64,000 bases of DNA from Methylophaga thiooxydans DMS010 (GTDB lineage: Bacteria > Pseudomonadota > Gammaproteobacteria > Nitrosococcales > Methylophagaceae): the NCBI RefSeq assembly GCF_000156355.1, contig NZ_GG657904.1, positions 55,518 to 119,517 on the forward strand, read 5' to 3'. Every line of letters starts with the position of its first letter. Position 1 is the stretch's first letter. A program made the translations under genes and the position numbers. Below the pieces are notes generated by a model. It was not told the origin of the DNA and did not search any database. It was given only the letters and a program-made list of their open reading frames with translations. Below, piece by piece: positions 18,670-28,634 of the stretch.

Positions 18670-21255
18670 TTAGTGTAATAACAATGGCTTAAATATTAAC
18701 TTGTCACCTTCCATGATCACATTAACAGTATCACCTGCATTAAATTTGCCAGAGAGCAAATCCTGCGCCAATGGATTTTCTAACTCATGCTGTATTACCC
18801 GCTTCAATGGTCTTGCCCCATAAACCGGATCAAACCCTGCCTCGGCGATCATGTCCAAGGCCTCATCAGCAACCTGCAGTTTGATATCACGTTCAGCCAG
18901 ACGTTGTCTCAGATGCTCCAACTGGATGTCTGCGATAGCACGAATCTGTTCTTGTTGTAGCGGATGGAAAACAACCACATCATCAACACGATTAATAAAT
19001 TCAGGTCGAAAGTGTTGCCCGACAATCTCCATCACCGCCTGTTTCATTTGCTGATAATTCTCTTCGCCCGCCATTTCCTGAATAACGTTTGAGCCCAGGT
19101 TCGACGTCATCACGATAACAGTATTTCTGAAATCGACGGTGCGGCCTTGACCATCGGTAAGCCGGCCATCGTCTAACACTTGTAACAACACATTGAACAC
19201 ATCGGGATGTGCTTTTTCGACCTCATCCAACAAGATGAGCGAATAGGGTTTACGTCGCACAGCTTCCGTCAGATAACCGCCCTCTTCATAACCAACATAG
19301 CCAGGAGGTGCACCTACTAATCTGGCAACAGAATGTTTTTCCATAAACTCGGACATGTCGATACGTACCATCGCTTCTTCGGTATCAAACAGGAATGTCG
19401 CCAGTGATTTACACAACTCGGTTTTACCCACCCCGGTTGGTCCGAGAAACAGGAAAGAACCATTAGGTCGGTTGGGATCAGATAACCCCGCTCGGCTGCG
19501 TCGAATAGCATTTGCCACTGAGCTTACTGCTTCATCCTGACCGATTACGCGCTCATGCAAGGCCTCATCCATTTTTAGTAACTTGTCCCGCTCACCTTCG
19601 AGCATTTTCGAGACCGGAATTCCTGTCCACTTGGAGACCACTTCGGCAATTTCTTCTTCGCCGACTTTATTACGCAGTAAAGTAAATTCCTGCATCTCAG
19701 CCTGTGTCGCCATATCCAATTGTTTTTCTAACTCAGGAATACGACCATATTGTAGTTTTGCCATTTTCTCGTAATCGGCACTGCGATTAGCGGCATCTAA
19801 CTCTTGACGGGCTTTTTCCAACTCTTCTTTAACATGTTGACTGCCATGCAGAGCCGCTTTTTCTGATTTCCAGACTTCTTCTAAATCCGTGTATTCACGT
19901 GCCAGTTTTTTCATCTCGGCTTCAAGCGTATCTAAGCGCTTTTTAGACGCATCGTCCGACTCTTTTTTTAACGCCACACGTTCAATCTTCAATTGAATTA
20001 AGCGTCTTTCCAATCGGTCCAATGATTCTGGCTTGGAGTCAATTTCCATTCGAATGCGACTGGCGGCTTCATCAATCAAATCGATGGCTTTATCAGGTAA
20101 ATTACGATCTGTAATGTAACGATGTGACAAGGTTGCTGCAGCAACAATCGCCGGATCGGTAATGTCGACACCATGGTGCACTTCATAGCGCTCACTCAAC
20201 CCACGTAAGATACCAATCGTCGACTCAACGCTGGGTTCACCGACAATCACTTTCTGGAATCGGCGTTCCAGCGCCGCATCTTTTTCCACGTATTGACGGT
20301 ATTCGTCTAAGGTGGTGGCACCGATGCAATGCAGCTCACCTCGTGCCAGCGCCGGCTTCAACATATTACCGGCATCCATAGAACCTTCTGCTTTACCGGC
20401 GCCGACCATGGTATGGATTTCATCAATAAATAAAATGATCGATCCTTCCTGCTTGGACAGATCATTCAGCACAGCTTTTAACCGTTCCTCAAACTCGCCA
20501 CGAAATTTTGCACCCGCAATCAAAGAGCCCATATCCAGCACTAAGACACGTTTATGTTTCATGCCTTCCGGCACTTCGCCATCGACAATACGCTGAGCTA
20601 GCCCCTCGACAATCGCAGTTTTACCCACGCCTGGCTCACCAATTAACACCGGATTATTTTTAGTACGGCGTTGCAATACCTGAATGGTGCGGCGAATCTC
20701 ATCATCGCGACCAATAACCGGATCCAACTTGCCGCTTTCTGCTCGCGCCGTCAGGTCAATCGTAAATTTTTCCAGCGCTTGCCGCTGTTCTTCCGCATTC
20801 GGATCTGTCACGCGTTCGCCTCCACGCATTTTATCTATCGCTGCTCCCAAGCTACCTTTGTTACCGCCGTGTTTACGCAGCAACTCACCCGTTTGCGTTT
20901 TATCATCCACAACAGCCAGTAAAAACAGTTCACTTGAAATGTATTGATCCTGTCTTTTCTGTGCCAGCTTATCGGTTTGATTTAATAGACGGCTCAAATC
21001 GTTAGAAACACGGATGTCGCCATTGCTCCCTTCAACCGTCGCAATTCTGGCAAGCTGTTGTTGTAATTCTGCTTGGTAGGCAGGCAAGTTCACTCCTGAC
21101 TGCGCAAGAATGGGTTTCACACTACCATTTTGCTGTGCAATCAACGCCAACATCAGATGCACCGGTTCAATAAACTGGTGGTCATGCCCAACAGCCGTAC
21201 TTTGCGCTGCGGCCAACGCCTCTTGAAATTTTCCTGTCAACTTATCGATTTGCAT
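18670..21255 (-). CDS. clpB: ATP-dependent disaggregase ClpB
   Basis: The 861-residue AAA+ chaperone dissolves heat-denatured aggregates together with DnaK. The order is standard: N domain (1-150), first ATPase with Walker [10 protein letters not shown] near 205-213 and Walker B LFIDEIHT, the coiled-coil M domain (about 410-530), second ATPase with [10 protein letters not shown] near 605-613 and [13 protein letters not shown], and a C-terminal domain. The length matches E. coli (857). A single-gene unit bounded by a heat-shock-type promoter and a strong terminator. Confidence 0.98.
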   Translation of the reverse strand: MQIDKLTGKFQEALAAAQSTAVGHDHQFIEPVHLMLALIAQQNGSVKPILAQSGVNLPAYQAELQQQLARIATVEGSNGDIRVSNDLSRLLNQTDKLAQKRQDQYISSELFLLAVVDDKTQTGELLRKHGGNKGSLGAAIDKMRGGERVTDPNAEEQRQALEKFTIDLTARAESGKLDPVIGRDDEIRRTIQVLQRRTKNNPVLIGEPGVGKTAIVEGLAQRIVDGEVPEGMKHKRVLVLDMGSLIAGAKFRGEFEERLKAVLNDLSKQEGSIILFIDEIHTMVGAGKAEGSMDAGNMLKPALARGELHCIGATTLDEYRQYVEKDAALERRFQKVIVGEPSVESTIGILRGLSERYEVHHGVDITDPAIVAAATLSHRYITDRNLPDKAIDLIDEAASRIRMEIDSKPESLDRLERRLIQLKIERVALKKESDDASKKRLDTLEAEMKKLAREYTDLEEVWKSEKAALHGSQHVKEELEKARQELDAANRSADYEKMAKLQYGRIPELEKQLDMATQAEMQEFTLLRNKVGEEEIAEVVSKWTGIPVSKMLEGERDKLLKMDEALHERVIGQDEAVSSVANAIRRSRAGLSDPNRPNGSFLFLGPTGVGKTELCKSLATFLFDTEEAMVRIDMSEFMEKHSVARLVGAPPGYVGYEEGGYLTEAVRRKPYSLILLDEVEKAHPDVFNVLLQVLDDGRLTDGQGRTVDFRNTVIVMTSNLGSNVIQEMAGEENYQQMKQAVMEIVGQHFRPEFINRVDDVVVFHPLQQEQIRAIADIQLEHLRQRLAERDIKLQVADEALDMIAEAGFDPVYGARPLKRVIQHELENPLAQDLLSGKFNAGDTVNVIMEGDKLIFKPLLLH

Positions 21256-21289
21256 GGGTTATTTCCCTTGAAACAGTGTGTTATCTAGG

Positions 21290-21318
21290 AAATGGGGGGA
21301 TCCCATACAGAAATCAAG
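21290..21318 (-). promoter_or_regulatory. Sigma32 (heat-shock) promoter for clpB
   Basis: On the minus strand CTTGATT, 14 nt, then CCCCATTT closely matches the RpoH consensus (CTTGAAA, 13-15 nt, CCCCATNT). Predicted start is about 27 nt before the clpB ATG, near 21282. An AAGGGAA ribosome site follows. This fits known heat-shock control of clpB. Confidence 0.8.
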
Positions 21319-21333
21319 TATTATTTCGCTTGC

Positions 21334-21990
21334 TTATGTCGGCGTTTCAATCGCTTTGGCTATCAATTCGAGATTAGCTTGGTTGGCCTCAGTCAAATTG
21401 ATTACAGGTAAGAAAAAAAGCGCAACATGGTCTGGAATAAAAGGCGCTGTGAACGTTTTACCTTGTGCTTTTACGCCTTCAATTCGCACCGGGTAAATGT
21501 CGCACTGCGACCACGCCGCCAGTCTTGCAACGCCGCCTTTTATCGGTCTTGGCGGATCTGTATCGAGGTGAATTTTGCCATGCGGGAACAAGGCGATGAC
21601 TTCCCCTTTTTCCAACGCCCGCCGTGCCGCGCGTAAGGCCAGCTCTGGCCGCCCTTTACGATCCACGGGGATACAGCCTGCCGCACGAAACAGCCAGTGA
21701 AAGACGGGACGGTTATATTCCTCTGTCGCAATCAAAAATCGCAATGGTCGGTGACAAGCAGCGATTAAAAGTAAAGGATCCAAACCAGACACATGGTTGG
21801 CGACAACGATCGCCGGGCCACTAGCCGGTAAAGGCATGAGACCTTCATCCAAACCGTGTAAATAGCGACATAACAGGCGTGTCCAACCATCTAGCCAGTT
21901 AACATGAGGACCACCCCAGTCAGTCTTGGAAAAGACCAAACCTATCAGCACGATCAGAGCCAGAAAAAGGCTCAGCATCAGCCATGCCAT
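21334..21990 (-). CDS. PlsC-like 1-acyl-glycerol-3-phosphate acyltransferase
   Basis: The 218-residue protein has an N-terminal membrane helix and the acyltransferase motifs NHVSGLDP (HX4D, near residue 72), GCIPVDRKGR (near 112) and FPHGK (near 140). It probably acylates a lysophospholipid or related substrate at the inner membrane. Two starts are possible: ATG 21990, 2 nt after the yciO stop, or GTG 22017 inside yciO; neither has a strong ribosome site. Whether it is the main PlsC or an accessory acyltransferase cannot be told. Confidence 0.85.
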   Translation of the reverse strand: MAWLMLSLFLALIVLIGLVFSKTDWGGPHVNWLDGWTRLLCRYLHGLDEGLMPLPASGPAIVVANHVSGLDPLLLIAACHRPLRFLIATEEYNRPVFHWLFRAAGCIPVDRKGRPELALRAARRALEKGEVIALFPHGKIHLDTDPPRPIKGGVARLAAWSQCDIYPVRIEGVKAQGKTFTAPFIPDHVALFFLPVINLTEANQANLELIAKAIETPT

Positions 21991-21991
21991 A

Positions 21992-22615
21992 TTAGCTTTC
22001 GAACGGGGTGCTATCACCCTGACCGTATCGTGTTACCTCAGGCACATCATCAATAAATTCAATCACCGTCGTTGGAATAGCACCGCAGGCACCACCATCA
22101 ATAATCAGATCCACATGTTTGCCTATGGCATCGACAATATCTTCCGCATCGGTCATCGGTAAGTCATCTCCCGGCAGAATCAGTGTCGAGCTCATTAACG
22201 GTTCATCCAGCTCTTCCAGTAAAGCCAGTGCAATTGTGTGCTCTGGAATGCGCAGACCAATAGTTTTACGCTTTGGATGCTGCAGTCGTTTGGGCACTTC
22301 TTTAGTGGCCGGCAAAACAAACGTGTAAGAACCCGGTGTATGCGCTTTCAGCAATCTAAACACGGCATTATTGAATTTGGCGTAAGTAGATAACTCTGAT
22401 AAGTCCCGACAAACCAGCGTGAAATTATGATCCGCATCGAGCTGACGTATACGTCGAATACGGTCCATCGTGTTTTTGTCGCCAATTTGGCAACCCAAAG
22501 CATAGCCAGAGTCAGTGGGGTACACCACCAAACCGCCGCGGCGGATAATATCGCAGGCCTGCTTGATTAAACGTAGTTGTGGGTTATCTGGATGGATTTG
22601 AAAGAACTGACTCAT
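21992..22615 (-). CDS. yciO: YciO/TsaC family L-threonylcarbamoyladenylate synthase-like protein
   Basis: The 207-residue protein closely follows E. coli YciO from MSQFFQIHPDNPQ to the C terminus, with YPTDSGYALGC, HNFTLVCRDLSELSTY and KRKTIGLRIP. The Sua5/YrdC fold binds RNA and nucleotide; TsaC makes the t6A tRNA intermediate, while YciO itself has weak or uncertain activity. As in enteric bacteria it is next to the PHP-domain nuclease gene, 54 bp away. Confidence 0.93.
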   Translation of the reverse strand: MSQFFQIHPDNPQLRLIKQACDIIRRGGLVVYPTDSGYALGCQIGDKNTMDRIRRIRQLDADHNFTLVCRDLSELSTYAKFNNAVFRLLKAHTPGSYTFVLPATKEVPKRLQHPKRKTIGLRIPEHTIALALLEELDEPLMSSTLILPGDDLPMTDAEDIVDAIGKHVDLIIDGGACGAIPTTVIEFIDDVPEVTRYGQGDSTPFES

Positions 22616-22669
22616 AATTATCTACACGTCTTAAATTTAAGCGTTTCATCATACACAAAGCCTGACGAC

Positions 22670-23509
22670 TCATGCCCATTGATTCCATATGGGCGTGACA
22701 AACGGCGGCAGAGTGGTAATTTTACCAAGTTCAGTCCAGCTATTATCAGGGCTATGAAAGTCCGAGCCACACGAGGCCAGCAAATCAAACTCCTCGGCCA
22801 ATTTTGCCATCGTGCGCACCTCTTCCGGATGCTGCTGACCAGATGCGACTTCGATCGCCACACCACCGAGTGATTTAAACTCTCTCAGTAATTTACGGCG
22901 TTTTGTCGCGGTCATTTTATAACGAGCCGGATGCGCCACAACAGCCTGGCCGCCCGCCGCCACAATCCATTCTACTGCTTGTTTTAATGTAGCCCACTCA
23001 CCACTGACATAGCCTGGTTTATTACGAACCAGAAAACGTTTAAACACATCTTTCATATCTTTGGCATGGCCTTTTTCCACCAGAAACCGTGCAAAATGCA
23101 CACGCCCTAACATGGTTTTGGAGGCATAACGTGCCGCCCCCTCTAGAGCGCCGGGGTAGCCGGCTTTTTCTAGTTTTTGTGCAATCGCTTCTGCCCGTGT
23201 TTGGCGATACTCACGTAGTTGTGCCAGCCCCTGTTGCAACTCGGGGTTATCAATATCAAGGTTCAATCCGACAATATGCACGGTAGCGCCATACCAGCTG
23301 ACTGAAATTTCTACACCCGGAATCAGCGCAATTCCGGCTTGGTTTGCAATACGCTTAGCTTCTTCGATGCCTTCTGTTCCATCGTGGTCTGTCAACGCTA
23401 AATGCGTCACACCTTGCTGGCTGGCACGCTCCACTAACTGTGTGGGAGTTAATGAACCATCCGAAGCCGTGGAGTGAGTGTGTAAGTCATACTGAGTCAT
23501 AAGCGCCAT
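22670..23509 (-). CDS. rnm: PHP-domain 5'-3' exonuclease, RNase AM
   Basis: The 279-residue protein has all PHP metal motifs: DLHTHSTASDGSL (about 8-20), LALTDHDG (about 37-44), a Glu in PGVEIS (about 64-69), VVAHPARY (about 188-195) and CGSDFHSPD near residue 250. It matches YciV/Rnm, which trims rRNA 5' ends and degrades short RNAs and 3',5'-bisphosphates. A second ATG at 23500 would remove three residues. It faces yciB across 43 bp and is clustered with yciO. Confidence 0.92.
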   Translation of the reverse strand: MALMTQYDLHTHSTASDGSLTPTQLVERASQQGVTHLALTDHDGTEGIEEAKRIANQAGIALIPGVEISVSWYGATVHIVGLNLDIDNPELQQGLAQLREYRQTRAEAIAQKLEKAGYPGALEGAARYASKTMLGRVHFARFLVEKGHAKDMKDVFKRFLVRNKPGYVSGEWATLKQAVEWIVAAGGQAVVAHPARYKMTATKRRKLLREFKSLGGVAIEVASGQQHPEEVRTMAKLAEEFDLLASCGSDFHSPDNSWTELGKITTLPPFVTPIWNQWA

Positions 23510-23552
23510 TTTACGATAGAATGCAATGGATCTGTATTTAACTGAGTTTGAG

Positions 23553-24131
23553 ATGAAACTGTTTTTTGATTTTTTACCTATCGTACTGTTTTTTATCGCC
23601 TATAAATTTGCTGGTGGCGATTACACCTTCAACGGCGAAATTTACCATGTAGAAGGCATTTACGCCGCCACGGCGGTAATGATTGTGGTGAGCCTGTTGC
23701 AAGTCAGTTACAGCTGGTTAATGCACCGTAAAGTGGAGCGGGCACATCTGATCACGCTGATTTTAGTTGTCATGTTAGGTGGCGCGACGTTATGGCTACA
23801 AAATCCCGACTTTATTATGTGGAAACCCACAGCAGTAAACTGGCTGTTTGCTTTAGTCTTCATCGGTGCGCAACTGTTTACCGACAAAACATTGCTGGAA
23901 CGCATGATGGCCGACCATATTCAGTTACCCACGCAGGTTTGGTCACGCTTGAATATCGCCTGGATCCTGTTCTTTATCGTGTCTGGTTTAGCTAATATAT
24001 ACGTTGCCTATAACTTTGAAGAAGCCACTTGGGTCAATTTCAAATTGTTTGGCATGCTCGGGTTAACGATTGTCTTTGTTATTGCACAATCCATTTACCT
24101 CGCCCGCCACGCAGTCGAAGTCTCCAAATAA
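23553..24131 (+). CDS. yciB: Inner-membrane septation-related protein YciB
   Basis: The 192-residue protein starts MKLFFDFLPIVLFFIAYKF, the YciB/IspZ signature, and has five hydrophobic helices. It is an inner-membrane protein linked to septation and envelope integrity. An upstream in-frame ATG at 23526 would add nine residues; ATG 23553 fits the family. yciI and bolA follow closely. Confidence 0.94.
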   Translation: MKLFFDFLPIVLFFIAYKFAGGDYTFNGEIYHVEGIYAATAVMIVVSLLQVSYSWLMHRKVERAHLITLILVVMLGGATLWLQNPDFIMWKPTAVNWLFALVFIGAQLFTDKTLLERMMADHIQLPTQVWSRLNIAWILFFIVSGLANIYVAYNFEEATWVNFKLFGMLGLTIVFVIAQSIYLARHAVEVSK

Positions 24132-24140
24132 AAGGTGCCT

Positions 24141-24440
24141 ATGCTGTACGCCATTATTAGTGAAGATAAACCAGATAGCCTGCCACGCCGCATTGAAGCC
24201 AGACCGGCACATTTAGCTCGTCTGCAGCACTTGCAGGATGAAGGTCGCCTGATTTTGGCCGGGCCACACCCTGCCATCGACAGTGAGGACCCCGGCCAAG
24301 CTGGATTCACAGGCAGTCTGGTAGTGGCTGAGTTTATTGATCTCGAATCAGCACAACAATGGGCGGATGCGGATCCTTACATTGCTGCTGATGTTTATGC
24401 CAACGTCACGGTTAAACCGTTTAAAAAGGTTTTCCCATGA
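24141..24440 (+). CDS. yciI: YciI-like protein
   Basis: The 99-residue ferredoxin-like-fold protein begins [17 protein letters not shown] and matches YciI in length. AAAGG lies 6 nt before ATG 24141; a GTG 6 nt upstream is the alternative. YciI relatives are suspected hydrolases or dehalogenase-like enzymes without a proven substrate. It overlaps bolA by 4 nt and follows yciB. Confidence 0.92.
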   Translation: MLYAIISEDKPDSLPRRIEARPAHLARLQHLQDEGRLILAGPHPAIDSEDPGQAGFTGSLVVAEFIDLESAQQWADADPYIAADVYANVTVKPFKKVFP

Positions 24441-24706
24441 ATACACTAGAATCAATTGAACAGGCGCTACAAGCACTGAAGCCAACGCAGTTGGAGATTG
24501 AAGATGACAGCGCCAGCCATGCGGGTCATGCCGGCAACACCGGTGGGGGCCACTATAATCTGTTTATTGTCAGCGATGCTTTTGAAGGCTTATCACTCAT
24601 CCAACGTCACCGCTTAGTATTCGCTCACGTAGATGCTTTAATGCAAAGTCAGATCCACGCCTTGAGTATTCAAGCGAAAACCCCTAACGAAGTTTCTCAA
24701 CCCTGA
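24437..24706 (+). CDS. BolA family protein
   Basis: The 89-residue protein has the BolA fold signature [20 protein letters not shown] (about 41-60), including the RHR and its conserved His. BolA proteins bind [2Fe-2S] clusters with monothiol glutaredoxins, and some act in morphology or biofilm control. An insertion [10 protein letters not shown] precedes the core strand. It is translationally coupled to yciI (ATGA) and followed 9 bp later by the PilZ gene. Confidence 0.92.
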   Translation: MNTLESIEQALQALKPTQLEIEDDSASHAGHAGNTGGGHYNLFIVSDAFEGLSLIQRHRLVFAHVDALMQSQIHALSIQAKTPNEVSQP

Positions 24707-24715
24707 CAGCGTTTT

Positions 24716-26899
24716 ATGGCCGATATTTCCAACCGTAAACAGCAAAATCAAGCCTTTTTGCAGGAGTTGGAAAAGCAGCGTTTAAATAAAGACTGTAACC
24801 GCATTATAGATCTACGCGGTAAAGTTGCAGGCGAATGTCAGTGCTACGAATTTGGCGGTCGCCAGCATTATCTTGATGACCGTGCATACCTACTGGTCAA
24901 ACAGTTAATGGCACGTTTTGATGGTCGCTACACCATTGGCGTTTATGAAGCCGTGCTCAAAGCCCTGAAACTCTTAGCTCAGCAGGCAACACCGGCCAAA
25001 GCACAACTTGATACCCCACTGTTGTTACGCCTGGATAGCAGCCTACAACGTAGTGAAGAACGTATCACCTTCAGCACGCCGATAAAACTTCGCTTAGACG
25101 ATGTTTTATATAACGGGCATACGGTAGATATCGCCAGCCAAGCAATTCGCATCGCATTCAAACGGACTCACTCATTACATGCTGATGATATTGTCAGAAT
25201 AGAATTTACTGATTTTCCGCATCCCGATAATGAGGCACTGCTCACTGCCGCCACCTATCAAATCATCAAAATCGATCATGATGAACGCTACACGACCGTG
25301 GTGTTAAGTCTTGCCCAGCAGGATGATGTCTTTGATCAAGTGTTACAAGCATGGCTCACAGCGCATGGCGCGCAAGGTTCAGTTGATGTGGATGATCGCC
25401 TGATTAACCTTCAGAATCAGTTTTATCAACGTGTTTGGTTGACGCATTTGCACCAGCCTCAGCTTTGGCTGGCGAGCAAAGATGAGGTACAAGCTTTATT
25501 GGCTGTGCATATAATGCCGGCCGCACAAGCCGTTTACGGTGCTGATTTTTACCCACAGTTTTTGCAACAGTTACCGCTCCTGCAAGTGTGTGCTGGCGCC
25601 CAGGATGTGATCGCTGTAGTTCATGCCGATAGCAGTTATGGGTGTGCACTCAGTCAGAAAAAATCGGTGAAAAAATTAATTAACTGGCATTTAGCAAAAC
25701 CTGATAGTCGCTTGCTGTGGTTACAAACAAGCCAGGTCAACTTCTCTGACGACACGATGGCAAACGAACTCGCTACCATCAGCCAGCTTAATAGCGATTG
25801 TGCTGACAGCCTAGAGTCAACTTTGCACGCAATACGCAAGCGGGTCAGCTTACTTGATATGAGTCATTGCTTTAGCAACGTCAGTGCTGACCACTCTGTT
25901 AATCAAAGTCAGTTGAGTGCCCTGCAAAGCTTGAAACTTTTTTTTGACGATGATTTGGCCACACCAAATAGTTTGCAACAACATATCGAACGCGCGTGCT
26001 CACGTTTTTACATTCGCACTCCCGTCACTATTCAACTAGAGAATCAATCATGGCAGGTTGAAACGCTGGACGTATCAGCACATGGCATGTCGTTGTATTT
26101 ACCTGCAGATACTGATATTTCACTGAACCAACGTATCAGTGCAAACTTTTTACGCTGGCAAACATTAACCAAGAAAGTTAACCTGCAAGCCATTCCCTAT
26201 CAGGTAAAAAATAAACAGCTTTGGAACGGCAAACTCAAGCTGGGTTTACAGCGCATTCGATATAATTGCCCTGAAAGTCTGAACCAGTTCTTTGACTGGG
26301 TGATTGCTGAAAACGCAGACAAACTAAAAACGGATCATGATGATGTGATTAAGGCGGCTGAAGGCCGTCTATTTAGTGCCCAGCTGACTCCGACATTAAC
26401 TACCTTACCGGTATTTCTGGGCATGCAAGAAGGTCAACGTGATATCACGTTGGTAGGCATGACCGATAGTAACGCGGCAGAAAACGTTGATAAGCATTTC
26501 TGGACTGTACTTCGCCAGCAAATGCTGCATCTTAGCGAGATGCTAAAAGCGTTGCCTCACGATCAGAACACGCTGATAACCACGCTTTATGGCTATCAAA
26601 ACTCACAGCAGCAATGGACGCTTGCCTTTGAACAAGACTTTAATCACAGCCGGGATAAAACGCTGTGGATGCAACGCGCACTAAAAAACCCATCGCTGAT
26701 AGCTTATCACTGTGTCATACACCCGCTGAGTAGTGATGACGCTTATCTGGAATCAGATGTCGCTGACCAGCTACAGCAATTGCGTCAGCTACGAGCCCAT
26801 AAAGTACAGCAGCTACGTCAGCAATTTGGTAGCTTGTTCGGTTTGATGGAGCTAACGGATATCAGCCCCATTATCCGGCTTTTTTATGAGTCAGATTAA
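24716..26899 (+). CDS. Large protein with two PilZ domains
   Basis: The 727-residue soluble protein has two PilZ-like segments. The first (about residues 118-190) has RSEER but degenerates from D-x-S-x-x-G to DIASQA, so it may not bind ligand. The second (about 425-520) has Arg430 and Arg434 in RFYIR followed by Asp452, Ser454, Gly457 in DVSAHG, the full cyclic-di-GMP signature. The middle (about 235-400) and C terminus are helical and unlike anything I recognise; the C terminus is Gln-rich. Similar large PilZ proteins of unknown role occur in marine gammaproteobacteria. It ends 4 nt inside the convergent pmbA. Confidence 0.8.
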   Translation: MADISNRKQQNQAFLQELEKQRLNKDCNRIIDLRGKVAGECQCYEFGGRQHYLDDRAYLLVKQLMARFDGRYTIGVYEAVLKALKLLAQQATPAKAQLDTPLLLRLDSSLQRSEERITFSTPIKLRLDDVLYNGHTVDIASQAIRIAFKRTHSLHADDIVRIEFTDFPHPDNEALLTAATYQIIKIDHDERYTTVVLSLAQQDDVFDQVLQAWLTAHGAQGSVDVDDRLINLQNQFYQRVWLTHLHQPQLWLASKDEVQALLAVHIMPAAQAVYGADFYPQFLQQLPLLQVCAGAQDVIAVVHADSSYGCALSQKKSVKKLINWHLAKPDSRLLWLQTSQVNFSDDTMANELATISQLNSDCADSLESTLHAIRKRVSLLDMSHCFSNVSADHSVNQSQLSALQSLKLFFDDDLATPNSLQQHIERACSRFYIRTPVTIQLENQSWQVETLDVSAHGMSLYLPADTDISLNQRISANFLRWQTLTKKVNLQAIPYQVKNKQLWNGKLKLGLQRIRYNCPESLNQFFDWVIAENADKLKTDHDDVIKAAEGRLFSAQLTPTLTTLPVFLGMQEGQRDITLVGMTDSNAAENVDKHFWTVLRQQMLHLSEMLKALPHDQNTLITTLYGYQNSQQQWTLAFEQDFNHSRDKTLWMQRALKNPSLIAYHCVIHPLSSDDAYLESDVADQLQQLRQLRAHKVQQLRQQFGSLFGLMELTDISPIIRLFYESD

Positions 26900-28230
26900 G
26901 CTGCAGCGATCATCATTTTATCAAGCAGGACCGAACCACAGCGGGTATTACCGCGCAGATCAATATCGCTGCCAATGGCCACCAGCTTCATAAACATATC
27001 CTGCAAATTGCTGGCTATAGTAAATTCATCCACCGGATATTGAATTTCACCATTTTCAACCCAAAAGCCCGCTGCACCTTGAGAATAATCGCCATTAACG
27101 ATATTAACTCCCATGCCCATGGTTTCGGTGACGATAATGCCTTTATCCATCTGCTTGATCAGCCCCTCAAACCCCATGTCGGTGCTGCTATCAATGCTCA
27201 AGTTATGAACACCACCTGCATTAGCGGTTGTGCTCATACCCAGTCTTCTGGCCGCATAACTATCCAATACATAGCCTTGTAGAACACCATCAAGAATGAT
27301 ATCGCGGTTACTTGTTGCAACGCCTTCGGCATCAAATGCCGCACTACCCAGTGCTTTTAACAAATGCGGTTGTTCATGGATATGAACGAAGGATGGGAAA
27401 ATTTGCTCGCCACGCTTGTCCAATAAAAATGATGCTTTACGATAAAGAGCGCCACCACGAATCGCTGCGATCAATTGTCCAAATAGACTCGGCGCAACAT
27501 CGGCTGTAAACAAAACGGGGTAAGAACCTGTTTTAACATCACCGGCTCCTAACCGAGCTAAAGTGCGTTGAGCGGCTTTGATACCAACGCTGGTTGCGGA
27601 ACTCAAATCACTGGCATCTCTTGCCATGTCATACCAATAATCGCGTTGCATGCCGCGTTCATCTTTGGCAATAAGACTGGCTGAAATACTGTGGCGACTG
27701 CTCTGAGTCTTGCCAAGAAAGCCATGACTATTAGCGTAAATACGCTGCCCACGGTGACTTGAAACTGTGGCACCTTCTGAATTACTGATGCGTGTATCTG
27801 AGTCAAGTCCAGCTTGCTCACAGTCGGTGGCTAACTCAATGGCCTGCTCAACAGTCAGATTCCATGGATGATCAAGGGATAAATCCGGCAGTGAGGTTGC
27901 CATCAAGTCCGCATCAGCCAAGCCTGCGGCATCATCCGCCTGTGTATGTTTAGCGATATTACACGCTGCCTGCACGGCTTCCTGAATCGCCGCAGGACTG
28001 AGATCTGATGTACTTGACGACGCTTTGCTTTGACCAAAGAAGACCGTAATACCTAAGCCCGTATCATTATTATGTTCGAGCGTTTCGACGTCACGCTGAC
28101 GCACCGTAACGGAAAGCCCTTCACTATGACTCAGCCCCACTTCTGCAGCCGTGGCACCGAGTTTATTGGCCTGCTCCAGAGCAATTTCGGCAGCACGTTC
28201 AAGGCTGGGTTTCTGTATTTCTTGACTCAT
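26896..28230 (-). CDS. pmbA: Metalloprotease PmbA (TldE)
   Basis: The 444-residue protein is the non-catalytic-motif partner of the TldD/TldE protease, which matures microcins and degrades CcdA in E. coli. It has EVGLSHSEGLSVTVRQRDVE near the N terminus, the TTANAGGVHNLSI motif near residue 330, and GNTRCGSVLL near the end. TldD is not nearby. It overlaps the upstream JAMM gene as ATGA, so the two are co-translated; on the other side it is convergent with the PilZ gene. Confidence 0.95.
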   Translation of the reverse strand: MSQEIQKPSLERAAEIALEQANKLGATAAEVGLSHSEGLSVTVRQRDVETLEHNNDTGLGITVFFGQSKASSSTSDLSPAAIQEAVQAACNIAKHTQADDAAGLADADLMATSLPDLSLDHPWNLTVEQAIELATDCEQAGLDSDTRISNSEGATVSSHRGQRIYANSHGFLGKTQSSRHSISASLIAKDERGMQRDYWYDMARDASDLSSATSVGIKAAQRTLARLGAGDVKTGSYPVLFTADVAPSLFGQLIAAIRGGALYRKASFLLDKRGEQIFPSFVHIHEQPHLLKALGSAAFDAEGVATSNRDIILDGVLQGYVLDSYAARRLGMSTTANAGGVHNLSIDSSTDMGFEGLIKQMDKGIIVTETMGMGVNIVNGDYSQGAAGFWVENGEIQYPVDEFTIASNLQDMFMKLVAIGSDIDLRGNTRCGSVLLDKMMIAAA

Positions 28231-28634
28231 ATAATTAGCTCAACTTCCTCAGTCTGTCCCTCAGTTAAATAAAAGCCACGCATCTCCAGCACTCCCTTGG
28301 TATTGAGTGAAATAATCAAATACAAGGCATCGCTGTAATTTGCATCTTCAATATCAATCACTGATGGCATCGCCGGACTGCTTGGGTGTGAATGATAAAT
28401 GGCAAATAAGGACTGGCCTTTGTGTTTCATCGATTTGAATGCCGCTAATTGCTCGCTGGCATTGAGAGCAAATAAAACACTGGCATCCATCGCCACGTTC
28501 TCTATCGGATAACATTCACACTGTTGCCCCAACTGACCAATTAAACCGCAGACTTCCTGTGCCGGTGATAATTGTGCTTGATGCAGCAGTTGATTAACCA
28601 GCGGTCGAGGAATTTGAACTGTTTTTTGTGTCAT
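28227..28634 (-). CDS. JAMM/Mov34-type metallopeptidase (M67)
   Basis: The 135-residue protein carries a complete JAMM zinc motif: an upstream Glu in QEVCGLIG, then HSHPSSPAMPSVID, which fits H-x-H-x7-S-x2-D exactly. Bacterial members cut after ubiquitin-like sulfur carriers, for example Mec+ acting on CysO-cysteine. ATG 28634 overlaps the stop of the E1-like gene (ATGA); a longer frame upstream is disfavoured. The coupling to an E1-like activating enzyme supports a role with a ThiS/MoaD/CysO-like carrier, but no such carrier is encoded nearby. Confidence 0.88.
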   Translation of the reverse strand: MTQKTVQIPRPLVNQLLHQAQLSPAQEVCGLIGQLGQQCECYPIENVAMDASVLFALNASEQLAAFKSMKHKGQSLFAIYHSHPSSPAMPSVIDIEDANYSDALYLIISLNTKGVLEMRGFYLTEGQTEEVELII

